Origin: Bradyrhizobium sp. CCH5-F6
GTDB taxonomy: Bacteria; Pseudomonadota; Alphaproteobacteria; Rhizobiales; Xanthobacteraceae
Direction: 5' to 3'
DNA: 44,244 nt
Assembly (NCBI RefSeq): GCF_001556045.1
Contig: NZ_LSIC01000075.1
Coordinates: forward strand, 1 to 44,244
Shown: positions 23,584 to 29,868 of the stretch, one piece after another
Layout of the letters: every line of letters begins with the position of its first letter
Numbering within the stretch: the first letter of the stretch is position 1
Position numbers and translations under genes: made by a program
Notes under the pieces: model-generated
Seen by the model: the letters and a program-made list of their open reading frames with translations, nothing else
Told to the model about the DNA's origin: nothing
The model's database searches: none

Positions 23584-23981
23584 TTGCGATCGCGCTATCC
23601 ACTCCGCTCATCGGCTGCCAGACGAACGCCTCCACCGTCGCCGACGCGGCACCACCCGACGCGCGCGCGGCGATCCTGTCGAGCAAGGGCAGCCTTTGGA
23701 AGGATCCCGACAGCATCAAGAACGCCAGCATCACGGCGCCCCGCAGGCACATGGGTTTCATGTGGCACGTCTGCGTCAGGGCAAACGCGAAGAACAGCTT
23801 TGGCGGCTACACCGGCGAAAGAGACATGCTGATCGGGCTCTACGACGACGGCCGGCCGCCGGCAGTTCTTATGGCCGACGCCACCGGCTACTGCGACTAC
23901 CCGCACGAGCCTTTCCCCGAGCTGAATGCTGGTTATAGCCCCACATCAGCCAGCGCCCCTCGCCGCCCCGACCGAACCTGA
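23547..23981 (+). CDS. Lysogen-expressed lipoprotein, unknown function
   Basis: This 144-residue protein starts at ATG 23547 with GGAG eight bases upstream, overlapping the end of the repressor gene by 37 bases. The signal peptide MSRHGRELFAPLIAIALSTP ends in the lipobox LIGC, so the mature N-terminus is Cys with lipid. The mature part has the conserved-looking block 'SLWKDPDSIKNASITAP' and an exposed C-terminal domain with three Cys in all. Coupling to the repressor means expression in the lysogen. Superinfection exclusion or lysogenic conversion is plausible; no family is recognised. GC-rich end is next to the right operators. Confidence 0.8.
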   Translation: MSRHGRELFAPLIAIALSTPLIGCQTNASTVADAAPPDARAAILSSKGSLWKDPDSIKNASITAPRRHMGFMWHVCVRANAKNSFGGYTGERDMLIGLYDDGRPPAVLMADATGYCDYPHEPFPELNAGYSPTSASAPRRPDRT

Positions 23982-23983
23982 AA

Positions 23984-24063
23984 ATAGTACCTTTCCTGCC
24001 CAGGAACATTTTTAGAACCTCTATATAGGATTTTTCCTATTGACTGAATAGGAATAGTCCTAT
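23984..24063. promoter_or_regulatory. Right operator cluster, two perfect and one degenerate site
   Basis: ATAGGATTTTTCCTAT (24025-24040) and ATAGGAATAGTCCTAT (24048-24063) have perfect six-base arms. A weaker ATAGTACCTTTCCTGC (23984-23999) may be a third. They match the left cluster in sequence and width. They lie just before the first right-arm gene and overlap its promoter, so the same repressor controls both arms. Distance to the left cluster is about 1.2 kb, enough for looping. Confidence 0.85.
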
Positions 24064-24066
24064 AGT
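24040..24066 (+). promoter_or_regulatory. Predicted rightward early promoter
   Basis: TTGACT (24040-24045) and TATAGT (24061-24066) are good -35 and -10 boxes, with a slightly short 15-base spacer. The second operator site fills the spacer and reaches the -10, so repressor binding would block polymerase. The first gene starts at 24095 after GGAGAGGACCG. Confidence 0.65.
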
Positions 24067-24094
24067 GTCCTCCCAATCGAATTGGAGAGGACCG

Positions 24095-24199
24095 ATGAGC
24101 GTCAAGCAGCTCGCACTCGCCACTATAGACGCGGCTTTGATCGGCTTCTTTTGCTGGTCGGTCTATGTCCTCTGCGGCCTCTTTGCCGGAGCGGCGTGA
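24095..24199 (+). CDS. 34-residue membrane microprotein, first gene of right arm
   Basis: MSVKQLALATIDAALIGFFC then WSVYVLCGLFAGAA. Two hydrophobic stretches or one long one span almost the whole peptide after a short basic start. GGAGAGG seven bases before the ATG is an excellent ribosome site. It is the first gene after the right early promoter and its TGA shares a base with the next ATG (TGATG), so the pair is translationally coupled. Function unknown; the single-span form is typical of inner-membrane regulators of host enzymes, which is inference. Confidence 0.72.
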   Translation: MSVKQLALATIDAALIGFFCWSVYVLCGLFAGAA

Positions 24200-24294
24200 T
24201 GTGGACCGCGTTCATGCTCTGGATGATCTCACAGGAACTCGGCCTTATCGCCGGCATCGAGATTGCGCGCGCGCGAGGTCGTCATGATGACTGA
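24199..24294 (+). CDS. 31-residue membrane microprotein with FMLWxIxxEL motif
   Basis: MWTAFMLWMISQELGLIAGI then EIARARGRHDD. A single hydrophobic segment is followed by a basic, charged tail that should face the cytoplasm. The segment AFMLWMISQEL matches AFMLWLIFNEL in the 22-residue peptide at 25795, 8 of 11 identical, so the two are paralogous. Coupled upstream by TGATG and overlapping the following gene. Confidence 0.68.
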   Translation: MWTAFMLWMISQELGLIAGIEIARARGRHDD

Positions 24295-24958
24295 TCTCGC
24301 CCCTGAGATGGTCGACCTGCTGCGCGCAGGCGCTGCCCATGACATCGGCAGCGTCTGCCGCCCCGGACAGGTCCGGAAGCTCTGGCCCGTCCTCCGCGAA
24401 GCCGAGCGGCTGAAGCTGATCGTATTCCTCGACCTTGAGCGCCCGATCATTACGGACATGGGCCGGCGCGCCATTGGCGCCCCGACGCAGGCTGACGCCG
24501 ACCGCGCGCGCCTCGTGGCGCTATGCCGCCGCAAGCCGCTCCAGCCTCGCCGCAACGAGGATCCGCGCACGGACTTCGATTATCGGTCCTACCAAGCCAT
24601 GGGCTACGTCTGCACGCTTGTCGTGCGCCAGCCGGACGGCCGCTACAACCCGACAACGGTGCGCGTCGGTAAAACCCTGACCAGCGACCCGCAATTCCTC
24701 GGACCGCGGAACGCGATCATCCTCCCGGAATGCGAGGGGACGCCGTTCGTTCTCGCGCTGATGCCGAAATGGCTGCTCGATCGCGCCGGCTTCCCGACCT
24801 GTCCTTTCCCGCTGGATGACGAGGACGCGTCTTGGTCCGCCGACGATCGCGCGACCTGGGACCGCCTCCGGCAGGTCTGCATGTCCGTGAGCATCCGCAT
24901 CCGCCGCGGCGGCAATCGCCAGCCAACCGGCAAGCTTGCCTATGGAGAGTATGCCTGA
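24284..24958 (+). CDS. Hypothetical phage protein, 224 residues
   Basis: The protein begins MMTDLAPEMVDLLRAGAAHD, starting at ATG 24284 (or 24287) inside the end of the preceding gene. A basic HTH-like N-terminal third (VCRPGQVRKLWPVLREAERL) is followed by beta-rich sequence with YQAMGYVCTLVVRQPDGRYN and a Pro/Asp-rich end. It is the first sizable protein of the right arm. I recognise no family. No membrane segment. Its stop overlaps the next ATG by one base. Confidence 0.72.
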   Translation: MMTDLAPEMVDLLRAGAAHDIGSVCRPGQVRKLWPVLREAERLKLIVFLDLERPIITDMGRRAIGAPTQADADRARLVALCRRKPLQPRRNEDPRTDFDYRSYQAMGYVCTLVVRQPDGRYNPTTVRVGKTLTSDPQFLGPRNAIILPECEGTPFVLALMPKWLLDRAGFPTCPFPLDDEDASWSADDRATWDRLRQVCMSVSIRIRRGGNRQPTGKLAYGEYA

Positions 24959-25188
24959 TGTCCAACGTCGTTCCGTTTCCGCATGTCGACGGCGCCGCGG
25001 CGACGTCGAGCACAAACCTCGGCCTTTCGCGCGCAGAGCTCCGCGACATTGCTTGGCGGAACTACTACGCCGCAGAACGGCGCCTCGGCACAAGGCCAGA
25101 GATCGCCCATCAGCGAGCCGACGAGCACGCTGCGCGCTTCGAAGAACTCCTGGCAAACGTCGGTCACATCATGTCGGAGGTTGGGTAA
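24958..25188 (+). CDS. Hypothetical small phage protein
   Basis: This 76-residue protein begins MSNVVPFPHVDGAAATSSTN. A short disordered start is followed by helices rich in Ala/Glu/Arg (AELRDIAWRNYYAAERRLGT, IAHQRADEHAARFEELLANV), looking like a small helical bundle. It is coupled on both sides (TGATG upstream, TAATG downstream). Function unknown. Confidence 0.68.
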   Translation: MSNVVPFPHVDGAAATSSTNLGLSRAELRDIAWRNYYAAERRLGTRPEIAHQRADEHAARFEELLANVGHIMSEVG

Positions 25189-25337
25189 TGGACTTTGCTC
25201 TAGGTCTTGCGCTTTTCATCATGGGTGCGGCGTTCGGCGGCTTGGTCGTGCTCGCGCTGATGTCGGACCGACCACGCTACGCCGAGATGCACTCGTATCG
25301 CGACGACATCGAACAGCGGTCGCGGAGAGTCCAGTGA
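25188..25337 (+). CDS. 49-residue membrane microprotein
   Basis: MDFALGLALFIMGAAFGGLV then VLALMSDRPRYAEMHSYRDD. A clear N-terminal transmembrane helix (residues 3-25) with a GxxxG-like small-residue face is followed by a charged cytoplasmic tail. Both its start (TAATG) and stop (TGATG) overlap neighbours. Short length and coupling fit a regulatory membrane peptide. Confidence 0.68.
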   Translation: MDFALGLALFIMGAAFGGLVVLALMSDRPRYAEMHSYRDDIEQRSRRVQ

Positions 25338-25798
25338 TGGGCCTGCGGCAGCGCGACCCCCGGCAGCGAGACGAGAAGCATCTTGACTTCGTGCGCCAGC
25401 AGCCGTGCTGCCTGCCGTTCTGCCGGCGCCAGGCCGAGCCCGCGCATCTCCGCATGGATAACCTCGCGATCGGCAAGGAGCTGACCGGCAAAGGCGAGAA
25501 GCCTCACGATCGCTATACGGTTCCGCTGTGCCCCTACCATCACCGGATTGGCGTCGACTGCCAGCACAACAGCAACGAACGCGAGTGGTGGGAGATGCGC
25601 GGCGTCGATCCGTGGAAGATCGCCGCCTCGCTCTGGATCGAGTCCGGAGGCGCCGCGCGTGCCCTGGAGCCGAAGCCAGCGCCGCGCCCCCGGAAGATCA
25701 AGGCGCGCAAGCCGAAGGACCAACGCGCCAAGATCCCCGCCGGACGTCCGTTGCGCTCGCGCGGATTCGAGAAGCGAAGACAGGAGGCGCGGCCATGA
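25337..25798 (+). CDS. Ref/DUF968-like HNH nuclease
   Basis: This 153-residue protein starts MGLRQRDPRQRDEKHLDFVR. The block 'HLDFVRQQPCCLPFC' followed by 'PAHLR', then 'KPHDRYTVPLCPYHHRI' and 'EREWWEMRGVDPWKIAASLW', is the pattern of DUF968 and the P1 Ref recombination-enhancement nuclease: a zinc site formed by cysteines and an H-N-H active site in the LCPYHH region. Ref acts with RecA on single-stranded-DNA intermediates (established for P1). The C-terminal 55 residues are very basic (KPAPRPRKIKARKPK...), fitting DNA binding. Confidence 0.82.
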   Translation: MGLRQRDPRQRDEKHLDFVRQQPCCLPFCRRQAEPAHLRMDNLAIGKELTGKGEKPHDRYTVPLCPYHHRIGVDCQHNSNEREWWEMRGVDPWKIAASLWIESGGAARALEPKPAPRPRKIKARKPKDQRAKIPAGRPLRSRGFEKRRQEARP

Positions 25799-25863
25799 CG
25801 CTCTACGAAGCATTCATGCTGTGGCTGATCTTCAACGAACTCATCGTACTGGCGACGTTGTAG
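25795..25863 (+). CDS. 22-residue membrane microprotein, paralogue of 24199 gene
   Basis: MTLYEAFMLWLIFNELIVLA then TL. ATG overlaps the stop of the preceding gene (ATGA). The segment AFMLWLIFNEL matches the earlier microprotein at 24199, 8 of 11 identical. At 22 residues it is among the shortest plausible genes, but the paralogy and coupling support it. Almost entirely hydrophobic with one Glu in the middle. Confidence 0.6.
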   Translation: MTLYEAFMLWLIFNELIVLATL

Positions 25864-25865
25864 CT

Positions 25866-25976
25866 ATGCCCCTCGTCATCATCTTCCTCGGCGTGATGCT
25901 TCTGTTCGGCCCGCCGACATGGTTTGTCGGCGTCGTGCTGATCATCATCGGCGCCGTGCTTGCGGTGCTGCGATGA
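25866..25976 (+). CDS. 36-residue membrane microprotein
   Basis: MPLVIIFLGVMLLFGPPTWF then VGVVLIIIGAVLAVLR. Two hydrophobic segments with a Pro-Pro-Thr-Trp turn between them could form a helical hairpin. It follows the preceding stop after two bases and its TGA lies inside the next ATG. Function unknown. Confidence 0.65.
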   Translation: MPLVIIFLGVMLLFGPPTWFVGVVLIIIGAVLAVLR

Positions 25977-26098
25977 TCAGCCAGCCGGTCATCAACCAAA
26001 CGATATTCTGGCTCGTCGTGTTCATCTTCTCGCTCGGCATCGTGACGGCATTGAACGCTATCCGCTGCTTGGTGCTGCGGCTCATTAGGAGGATTTGA
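25973..26098 (+). CDS. 41-residue membrane microprotein
   Basis: MISQPVINQTIFWLVVFIFS then LGIVTALNAIRCLVLRLIRRI. One strong transmembrane segment (about 10-28) is followed by an amphipathic basic tail (RCLVLRLIRRI) that would sit on the cytoplasmic face. Start overlaps the previous stop (ATGA). Function unknown. The AGGAGG for the next gene lies in its last codons. Confidence 0.65.
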   Translation: MISQPVINQTIFWLVVFIFSLGIVTALNAIRCLVLRLIRRI

Positions 26099-26100
26099 CC

Positions 26101-26229
26101 ATGGGCGGGATGATGGCTGCTGCGTACATATTCGCATGGGGGGTCTTGATCGTGGTTGGAATCACGGTTGGCTTCATCTTGATCGATGTCGTCGTCAGGA
26201 TCGGGAATGCGCTGGGATTTGGGGCCTGA
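26101..26229 (+). CDS. 42-residue membrane microprotein
   Basis: MGGMMAAAYIFAWGVLIVVG then ITVGFILIDVVVRIGNALGFGA. A perfect AGGAGG seven bases before the start. One long transmembrane segment after a glycine/alanine start. It is the last of the run of microproteins, followed by 39 bases before the cytosine methyltransferase. Function unknown. Confidence 0.68.
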   Translation: MGGMMAAAYIFAWGVLIVVGITVGFILIDVVVRIGNALGFGA

Positions 26230-26268
26230 TGGTCCCGCTACGACACCATTGATGCATTGAAAGAAAAG

Positions 26269-27081
26269 ATGAATGTCCTCGACCTCTTCAGCGGAATTGG
26301 CGGCTTCAGCCTCGGGCTCGAACGAGCCGGAATGCGAACCGTCGCGTTCTGCGAGGCCAACGATTTCTGCCGGCGCGTCCTTGCCCATCACTGGCCCGAG
26401 GTTCCGATCTTCAATGACGTCCGATCTCTCACCGCGCAGCGCCTTGCTGCCAATGGAATTGCCGTCGATCTCATCGCCGGCGGCTTCCCCTGCCAAGACG
26501 TTTCGCAAGCGGGCCGCGGCGCCGGTCTCGACGGCGAACGAAGTGGTCTCTGGCACGAATTCGCTCGGCTCATTCGAGAACTCCGACCAGATTGGGTCAT
26601 CGCTGAGAATGTTCCTGGTCTCCGAACTCTCGGAGCTGACCGGGTACTCGATGACTTGGAAGCGGCAGACTACACCGCGAGGCCGCTCGTGGTGGGTGCT
26701 TGGCACGCCGGCGCGCCGCACAGGCGAAACCGTGTCTGGATTGTCGCAAACGCCAAGACGGTGCAGTGGGCTCCGGTCGCGCGGCATCAACCAAACCGAG
26801 ATCACGCGCTGGCTGTTGCCGACGCCGACGCGATCAATGGGCAGCCAGGGGCCGCGGAGCGGAGACCGTCCGTCCAAGGAGGGGAAATCGCTTCGCGACT
26901 TAGCGAGTGGCGAGCTTGGAACGGCGGCCCTCCTGACCTTAGTCGAGTGGATGATGGGTTACCGAAGGGACTGGCTGAGAGTGCTTTGGGCGCCTTCGGA
27001 AACACTCTTCTCCCGCAAATCCCAGAAATCATCGGACGCGCGATCATGACCAGGTACGCGCTCTCATCGCCAGTGCTCTGA
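26269..27081 (+). CDS. Cytosine-C5 DNA methyltransferase (Dcm type)
   Basis: This 270-residue enzyme has motif I DLFSGIGGFSLGL (5-17), the catalytic Cys75 in the GGFPCQDVS motif IV, ENV (113-115) of motif VI, and HRRNRVW of motif VIII. Near the C-terminus is motif IX/X-like 'GNTLLPQIPEIIGRAI'. It is short for the family because the target-recognition region is small. Start at ATG 26269 is preferred to the upstream TTG. It is an orphan methylase in the right arm, and a second recognisable frame runs through the same DNA (26273-27049). Confidence 0.92.
   Translation: MNVLDLFSGIGGFSLGLERAGMRTVAFCEANDFCRRVLAHHWPEVPIFNDVRSLTAQRLAANGIAVDLIAGGFPCQDVSQAGRGAGLDGERSGLWHEFARLIRELRPDWVIAENVPGLRTLGADRVLDDLEAADYTARPLVVGAWHAGAPHRRNRVWIVANAKTVQWAPVARHQPNRDHALAVADADAINGQPGAAERRPSVQGGEIASRLSEWRAWNGGPPDLSRVDDGLPKGLAESALGAFGNTLLPQIPEIIGRAIMTRYALSSPVL
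26273..27049 (+). CDS. Overlapping +1-frame ORF inside the methyltransferase gene
   Basis: The 258-residue frame runs through almost the whole methyltransferase gene, offset by one base. Its centre 'LSELTGYSMTWKRQTTPRGR' with 'LGTPARRTGETVSGL', then LLPTPT (181-186) and VEWMMGY (224-230), resembles a protein type I know from phages and prophages next to or overlapping Dcm genes ('...LTWK...LPTPT...LNPxFVEWLMGYPxGW'). The first 100 residues are low-complexity (Ser/Pro/Ala). Whether it is expressed as a protein is unknown; dual coding is the interesting possibility. An alternative is a relic frame of an ancestral second gene. Confidence 0.5.
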   Translation: MSSTSSAELAASASGSNEPECEPSRSARPTISAGASLPITGPRFRSSMTSDLSPRSALLPMELPSISSPAASPAKTFRKRAAAPVSTANEVVSGTNSLGSFENSDQIGSSLRMFLVSELSELTGYSMTWKRQTTPRGRSWWVLGTPARRTGETVSGLSQTPRRCSGLRSRGINQTEITRWLLPTPTRSMGSQGPRSGDRPSKEGKSLRDLASGELGTAALLTLVEWMMGYRRDWLRVLWAPSETLFSRKSQKSSDARS

Positions 27082-27107
27082 ACCACTACAAACAAAGGGG
27101 AATTTCT

Positions 27108-27503
27108 ATGTCGGAAGTAACTTGGAAGGTTGGAGATTGGGCCGTTTTCGACCGCGGTATTTTCCAGATCAAAGAAATCCGCGAAAGCGGATCGATCGAG
27201 GTTTCGGACGGCGTATGCAGCACGTTTGGGTATCTCAGTGACAGGCTGCGCCCTCTCACCCTCCGCAACAAGCGGATCGGAGAATGGTTCGATTTCTACT
27301 ATCGCGAGCTTGGCCGCATCAACGGAGAGCGCGGGTTCAACTATCCGGACATCAATCGTCACTTCAACGAATTGGCGCTCCGCGCGATTGACGGATCCGA
27401 TGAGGATAAGTCGCCTTATGAGCAGGCGACCGACTTCGTTAGGATGGCCCGTGACTACACGCCCGTAATCCAAGGCGTGCCGCTCTTTCGAGCGGCGGCA
27501 TAA
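27108..27503 (+). CDS. Hypothetical phage protein, 131 residues
   Basis: The protein begins MSEVTWKVGDWAVFDRGIFQ with GGGGAATTTCT before the ATG. The first third has an SH3-like strand pattern (WKVGDWAVFDRGIFQIKEIR) seen in many small phage proteins. The rest is helical with aromatic residues (EWFDFYYRELGRINGERGFN). It is a stand-alone start, not overlapped. No function recognised. Confidence 0.72.
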   Translation: MSEVTWKVGDWAVFDRGIFQIKEIRESGSIEVSDGVCSTFGYLSDRLRPLTLRNKRIGEWFDFYYRELGRINGERGFNYPDINRHFNELALRAIDGSDEDKSPYEQATDFVRMARDYTPVIQGVPLFRAAA

Positions 27504-27538
27504 CCAGTCACCTCTCCGAACCATTCAACGGGTGAAGC

Positions 27539-27748
27539 ATGAAGCCGTTCTTTATGAAGTTCAGGCAAGGCAAGGGCGACGCGGAGCGCGACGTCTACGT
27601 CAACATGAGCCAGGTTTGTTACATCGCGACGGACGGAGCGAATGGATCGGTTCTGACGTTTGCAGCCGTCCTTCAGGACGAGCCGGCCTATCTCTGCGTG
27701 AACGAGGCGCCAGATGAGATCGGCGCGCGGCCGGAGTGGCGGCAATGA
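27539..27748 (+). CDS. Hypothetical phage protein, 69 residues
   Basis: The protein begins MKPFFMKFRQGKGDAERDVY. It is a beta-rich sequence with NMSQVCYIATDGANGSVL, ending in an ATGA overlap with the PP-loop gene. No recognised family. The 'vNmsqV' strand pattern looks like a small phage-encoded LytTR-like or beta-barrel protein, but this is weak. Confidence 0.65.
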   Translation: MKPFFMKFRQGKGDAERDVYVNMSQVCYIATDGANGSVLTFAAVLQDEPAYLCVNEAPDEIGARPEWRQ

Positions 27749-28548
27749 CGGGGGTTCACGACGGCTCCGCTGAGAGTGAAAGTGAGCCGCGCGTGGTGTG
27801 CCGCTTCTCATGCGGCGCGGCCTCCGCAGTGGCTACAAAGCTCGCAATCGCGAAATATGGCATCGACCGCGTTGTGATCACATATTCCGACACCGGCTCG
27901 GAGCATCCGGACAATCTTCGTTTCCGCGCAGACTGTGAGCGCTGGTTCGGAAAACAAGTGCAGGTTTTCAAGTCGGACAGGTTCAAGGATACATGGCACG
28001 TTTGGGAAAAGGAGCGCTTCATCACCTCGAAGCGTGGCGCGCCGTGCACTGGTGCTCTCAAGCGCGAGCCTCATTTTGCGTTCGAGCGCCCCACCGACAT
28101 CATGGTTTTCGGCTACACCGCCGACAAACCGGACCAAGTTCGCGCTGCTAATCTGCGGAAGCAGAACTTCGAGAGAGCGATCGAGACGCCCCTGATCGAC
28201 GCCAGCCTGACGAAGGCCGATTGTCTAGCCATGATCGCGCGCGCCGGCATTGAGCTGCCTGCAATGTATAAACTCGGCTTCCAGAACAACAACTGCATTG
28301 GCTGCCCGAAAGGCGGCATGGGCTACTGGAATATGATCCGGAAGCACTTTCCGGAGCAATTTGAACGCATGGCGGCTTTGCAGAGGCACCTCGGGCCTGG
28401 ATCATTCTTCTTTCGGGAAAAGGATGAGACGCGGTTCGGCCTTGATGGCTTGCATCCCGATCGCGGCGACATCCGAACGGAGCCGAATATCGAGTGCTCC
28501 GTGATGTGCCACACCGCTGAACTTGAGATCGCCGAGGCCGCAGAATGA
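27745..28548 (+). CDS. PP-loop PAPS-reductase-like protein
   Basis: This 267-residue protein belongs to the phosphoadenosine phosphosulfate reductase / PP-loop ATPase group. The PP-loop is FSCGAASA (21-28), a variant lacking the SGGKDS consensus residues, followed by 'YSDTGSEHPDNLRFRADCER' (47-66) and an Arg/Lys-rich region. A Cys pair lies in NNNCIGCPKGG (184-187) plus Cys101 in GAPCTGALKREP. Such phage proteins are widely annotated as PAPS reductases, but their real reaction is unclear: sulfur transfer, nucleotide activation or DNA sulfur modification. No DNA-phosphorothioation partners (dndB/D/E) are nearby. Confidence 0.82.
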   Translation: MTGVHDGSAESESEPRVVCRFSCGAASAVATKLAIAKYGIDRVVITYSDTGSEHPDNLRFRADCERWFGKQVQVFKSDRFKDTWHVWEKERFITSKRGAPCTGALKREPHFAFERPTDIMVFGYTADKPDQVRAANLRKQNFERAIETPLIDASLTKADCLAMIARAGIELPAMYKLGFQNNNCIGCPKGGMGYWNMIRKHFPEQFERMAALQRHLGPGSFFFREKDETRFGLDGLHPDRGDIRTEPNIECSVMCHTAELEIAEAAE

Positions 28549-28874
28549 TCAACAGGACCGCTGAAACCATCAGATTCGATATCTTCATGGCCGGCGACAT
28601 CGCGCAGGCCAAGCAGGTATGCCGTGATTTCTGCTTCTCCGTTGGCCTGTGTGTCACCGTAGAGCCCGTCACCTTCATCTACACAGGCGGTGAGGAAGCT
28701 GGCTTCCGCATCGGTCTGATCAACTACCCTCGCTTTCCGACCACGCACGAGGCGTTGCGTGAACGAGCATTAGCGCTCGCGGAGAGCCTGATGCATCAAC
28801 TTTTTCAGCAGAGCTATTCGGTCATCGGCCCCGATCAAACCGAATGGTTTTCACGGAGGCCGGCCGATGTCTGA
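28545..28874 (+). CDS. Hypothetical phage protein, 109 residues
   Basis: The protein begins MINRTAETIRFDIFMAGDIA and overlaps the PP-loop gene by ATGA. It contains 'AKQVCRDFCFSVGLCVTVEP' and 'YTGGEEAGFRIGLINYPRFP', a compact alpha/beta protein. Because it is coupled to the PAPS-reductase-like gene, the two may work together. No family recognised beyond conservation I would expect in related phages. Confidence 0.7.
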   Translation: MINRTAETIRFDIFMAGDIAQAKQVCRDFCFSVGLCVTVEPVTFIYTGGEEAGFRIGLINYPRFPTTHEALRERALALAESLMHQLFQQSYSVIGPDQTEWFSRRPADV

Positions 28875-29868
28875 CACCTGCGAATGCGGCTTTGTGCCAG
28901 ACGCGTGTGCGGCCAATCTCTGCCTCCGCAAGAAAACCCACTTGGCCGGGCTGTTGCCGGGTAGCAACTGGCCCAATACCGGGTCAGCAGGGAACGCAAC
29001 AGAGACAACCGGGGACGGGACCGGAAACGGCCGCACCACCAAACCTGAATTGACAGGTTCACCCAGCGGGACGCCGCAAGGGGCCGGTAATTTTTCAGAG
29101 CGATGGGAGATCGGCAAGAACGGCTGGGATGCCTCCGACGAAGCCGATCCACGGGCATGGAACGATATTCATGTGATGCGCCGAGATATCCGGCAGCGGG
29201 AGGCGCTTGAAAAGGCCAGCGCGATCCTTTCCCTCGCCGCCCAGCCGCCGGCTGCTCCGGTCGAGACGGCGCACATGACCTACAACACGATCAAGGCGGC
29301 GTTCGACGAGTTTCGAAAGACCGTCACTGTCGTTGAGGAGAAGCCGAACTTCAACAGCTTCAGCCAGGGATATGTCGCTGGCTGGAACGCCAAGGAGGCG
29401 GCTCAATGCTCCTCTGCCGGGACCGGCGAAGCATGGAATCCGACAGACGAGCAGGTCCGCTCTGCCTGCATGTGGTATCGGCACGATATGGGCCTGTTGA
29501 CGGTCTCAGAGGCCGCAGCAGTCAAGACTGAAGCACGCCTTTGGCTCCGCGCATGGCAGAAAGAGATCGCTGGCATCAGAGCAGTACCGCAGTCATTGTG
29601 GCAGCCCATCGAGACGGCACCGCAGGACGGAACGCGCATCTTGGCGACTGGAGGCGGCCTCGGGAAGGAAGTCGAAGCCGTAACCTACAATGAGCGCGTC
29701 GGCTGCTGGAGCGCGGAAACCTGCACGCTCGACGACACTGACCATGAACCCGATGGCTACAATCGTCCGACGCACTGGCAGCCAATGCCTGACGCGTCCG
29801 CGCTTTCGCGCCCGCAGCTCGAGGCCGGGAGCACAGAGTTGCCTTCGCATCAAGGAAAGGCCCCATGA
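28867..29868 (+). CDS. Multidomain hypothetical protein with DUF551-like C-terminus
   Basis: This 333-residue protein begins MSDTCECGFVPDACAANLCL. A Cys-rich start is followed by a disordered Thr/Gly/Ser-rich region (about 30-75), then a helical section with 'YVAGWNAKEAA' and 'RSACMWYRHDMG', and a C-terminal domain 'WQPIETAPQDGTRILATGGG ... PTHWQPMPD' matching DUF551, a small domain common in phage proteins of unknown function. The fusion of several phage modules suggests recombination. The start overlaps the preceding stop and the end is coupled to the next gene. Confidence 0.72.
   Translation: MSDTCECGFVPDACAANLCLRKKTHLAGLLPGSNWPNTGSAGNATETTGDGTGNGRTTKPELTGSPSGTPQGAGNFSERWEIGKNGWDASDEADPRAWNDIHVMRRDIRQREALEKASAILSLAAQPPAAPVETAHMTYNTIKAAFDEFRKTVTVVEEKPNFNSFSQGYVAGWNAKEAAQCSSAGTGEAWNPTDEQVRSACMWYRHDMGLLTVSEAAAVKTEARLWLRAWQKEIAGIRAVPQSLWQPIETAPQDGTRILATGGGLGKEVEAVTYNERVGCWSAETCTLDDTDHEPDGYNRPTHWQPMPDASALSRPQLEAGSTELPSHQGKAP

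Noticed and set aside
27745..28548. DNA phosphorothioation (Dnd) system
   Set aside because: Only a PP-loop PAPS-reductase-like protein is present; no DndB, DndD, DndE or IscS-type gene adjoins.
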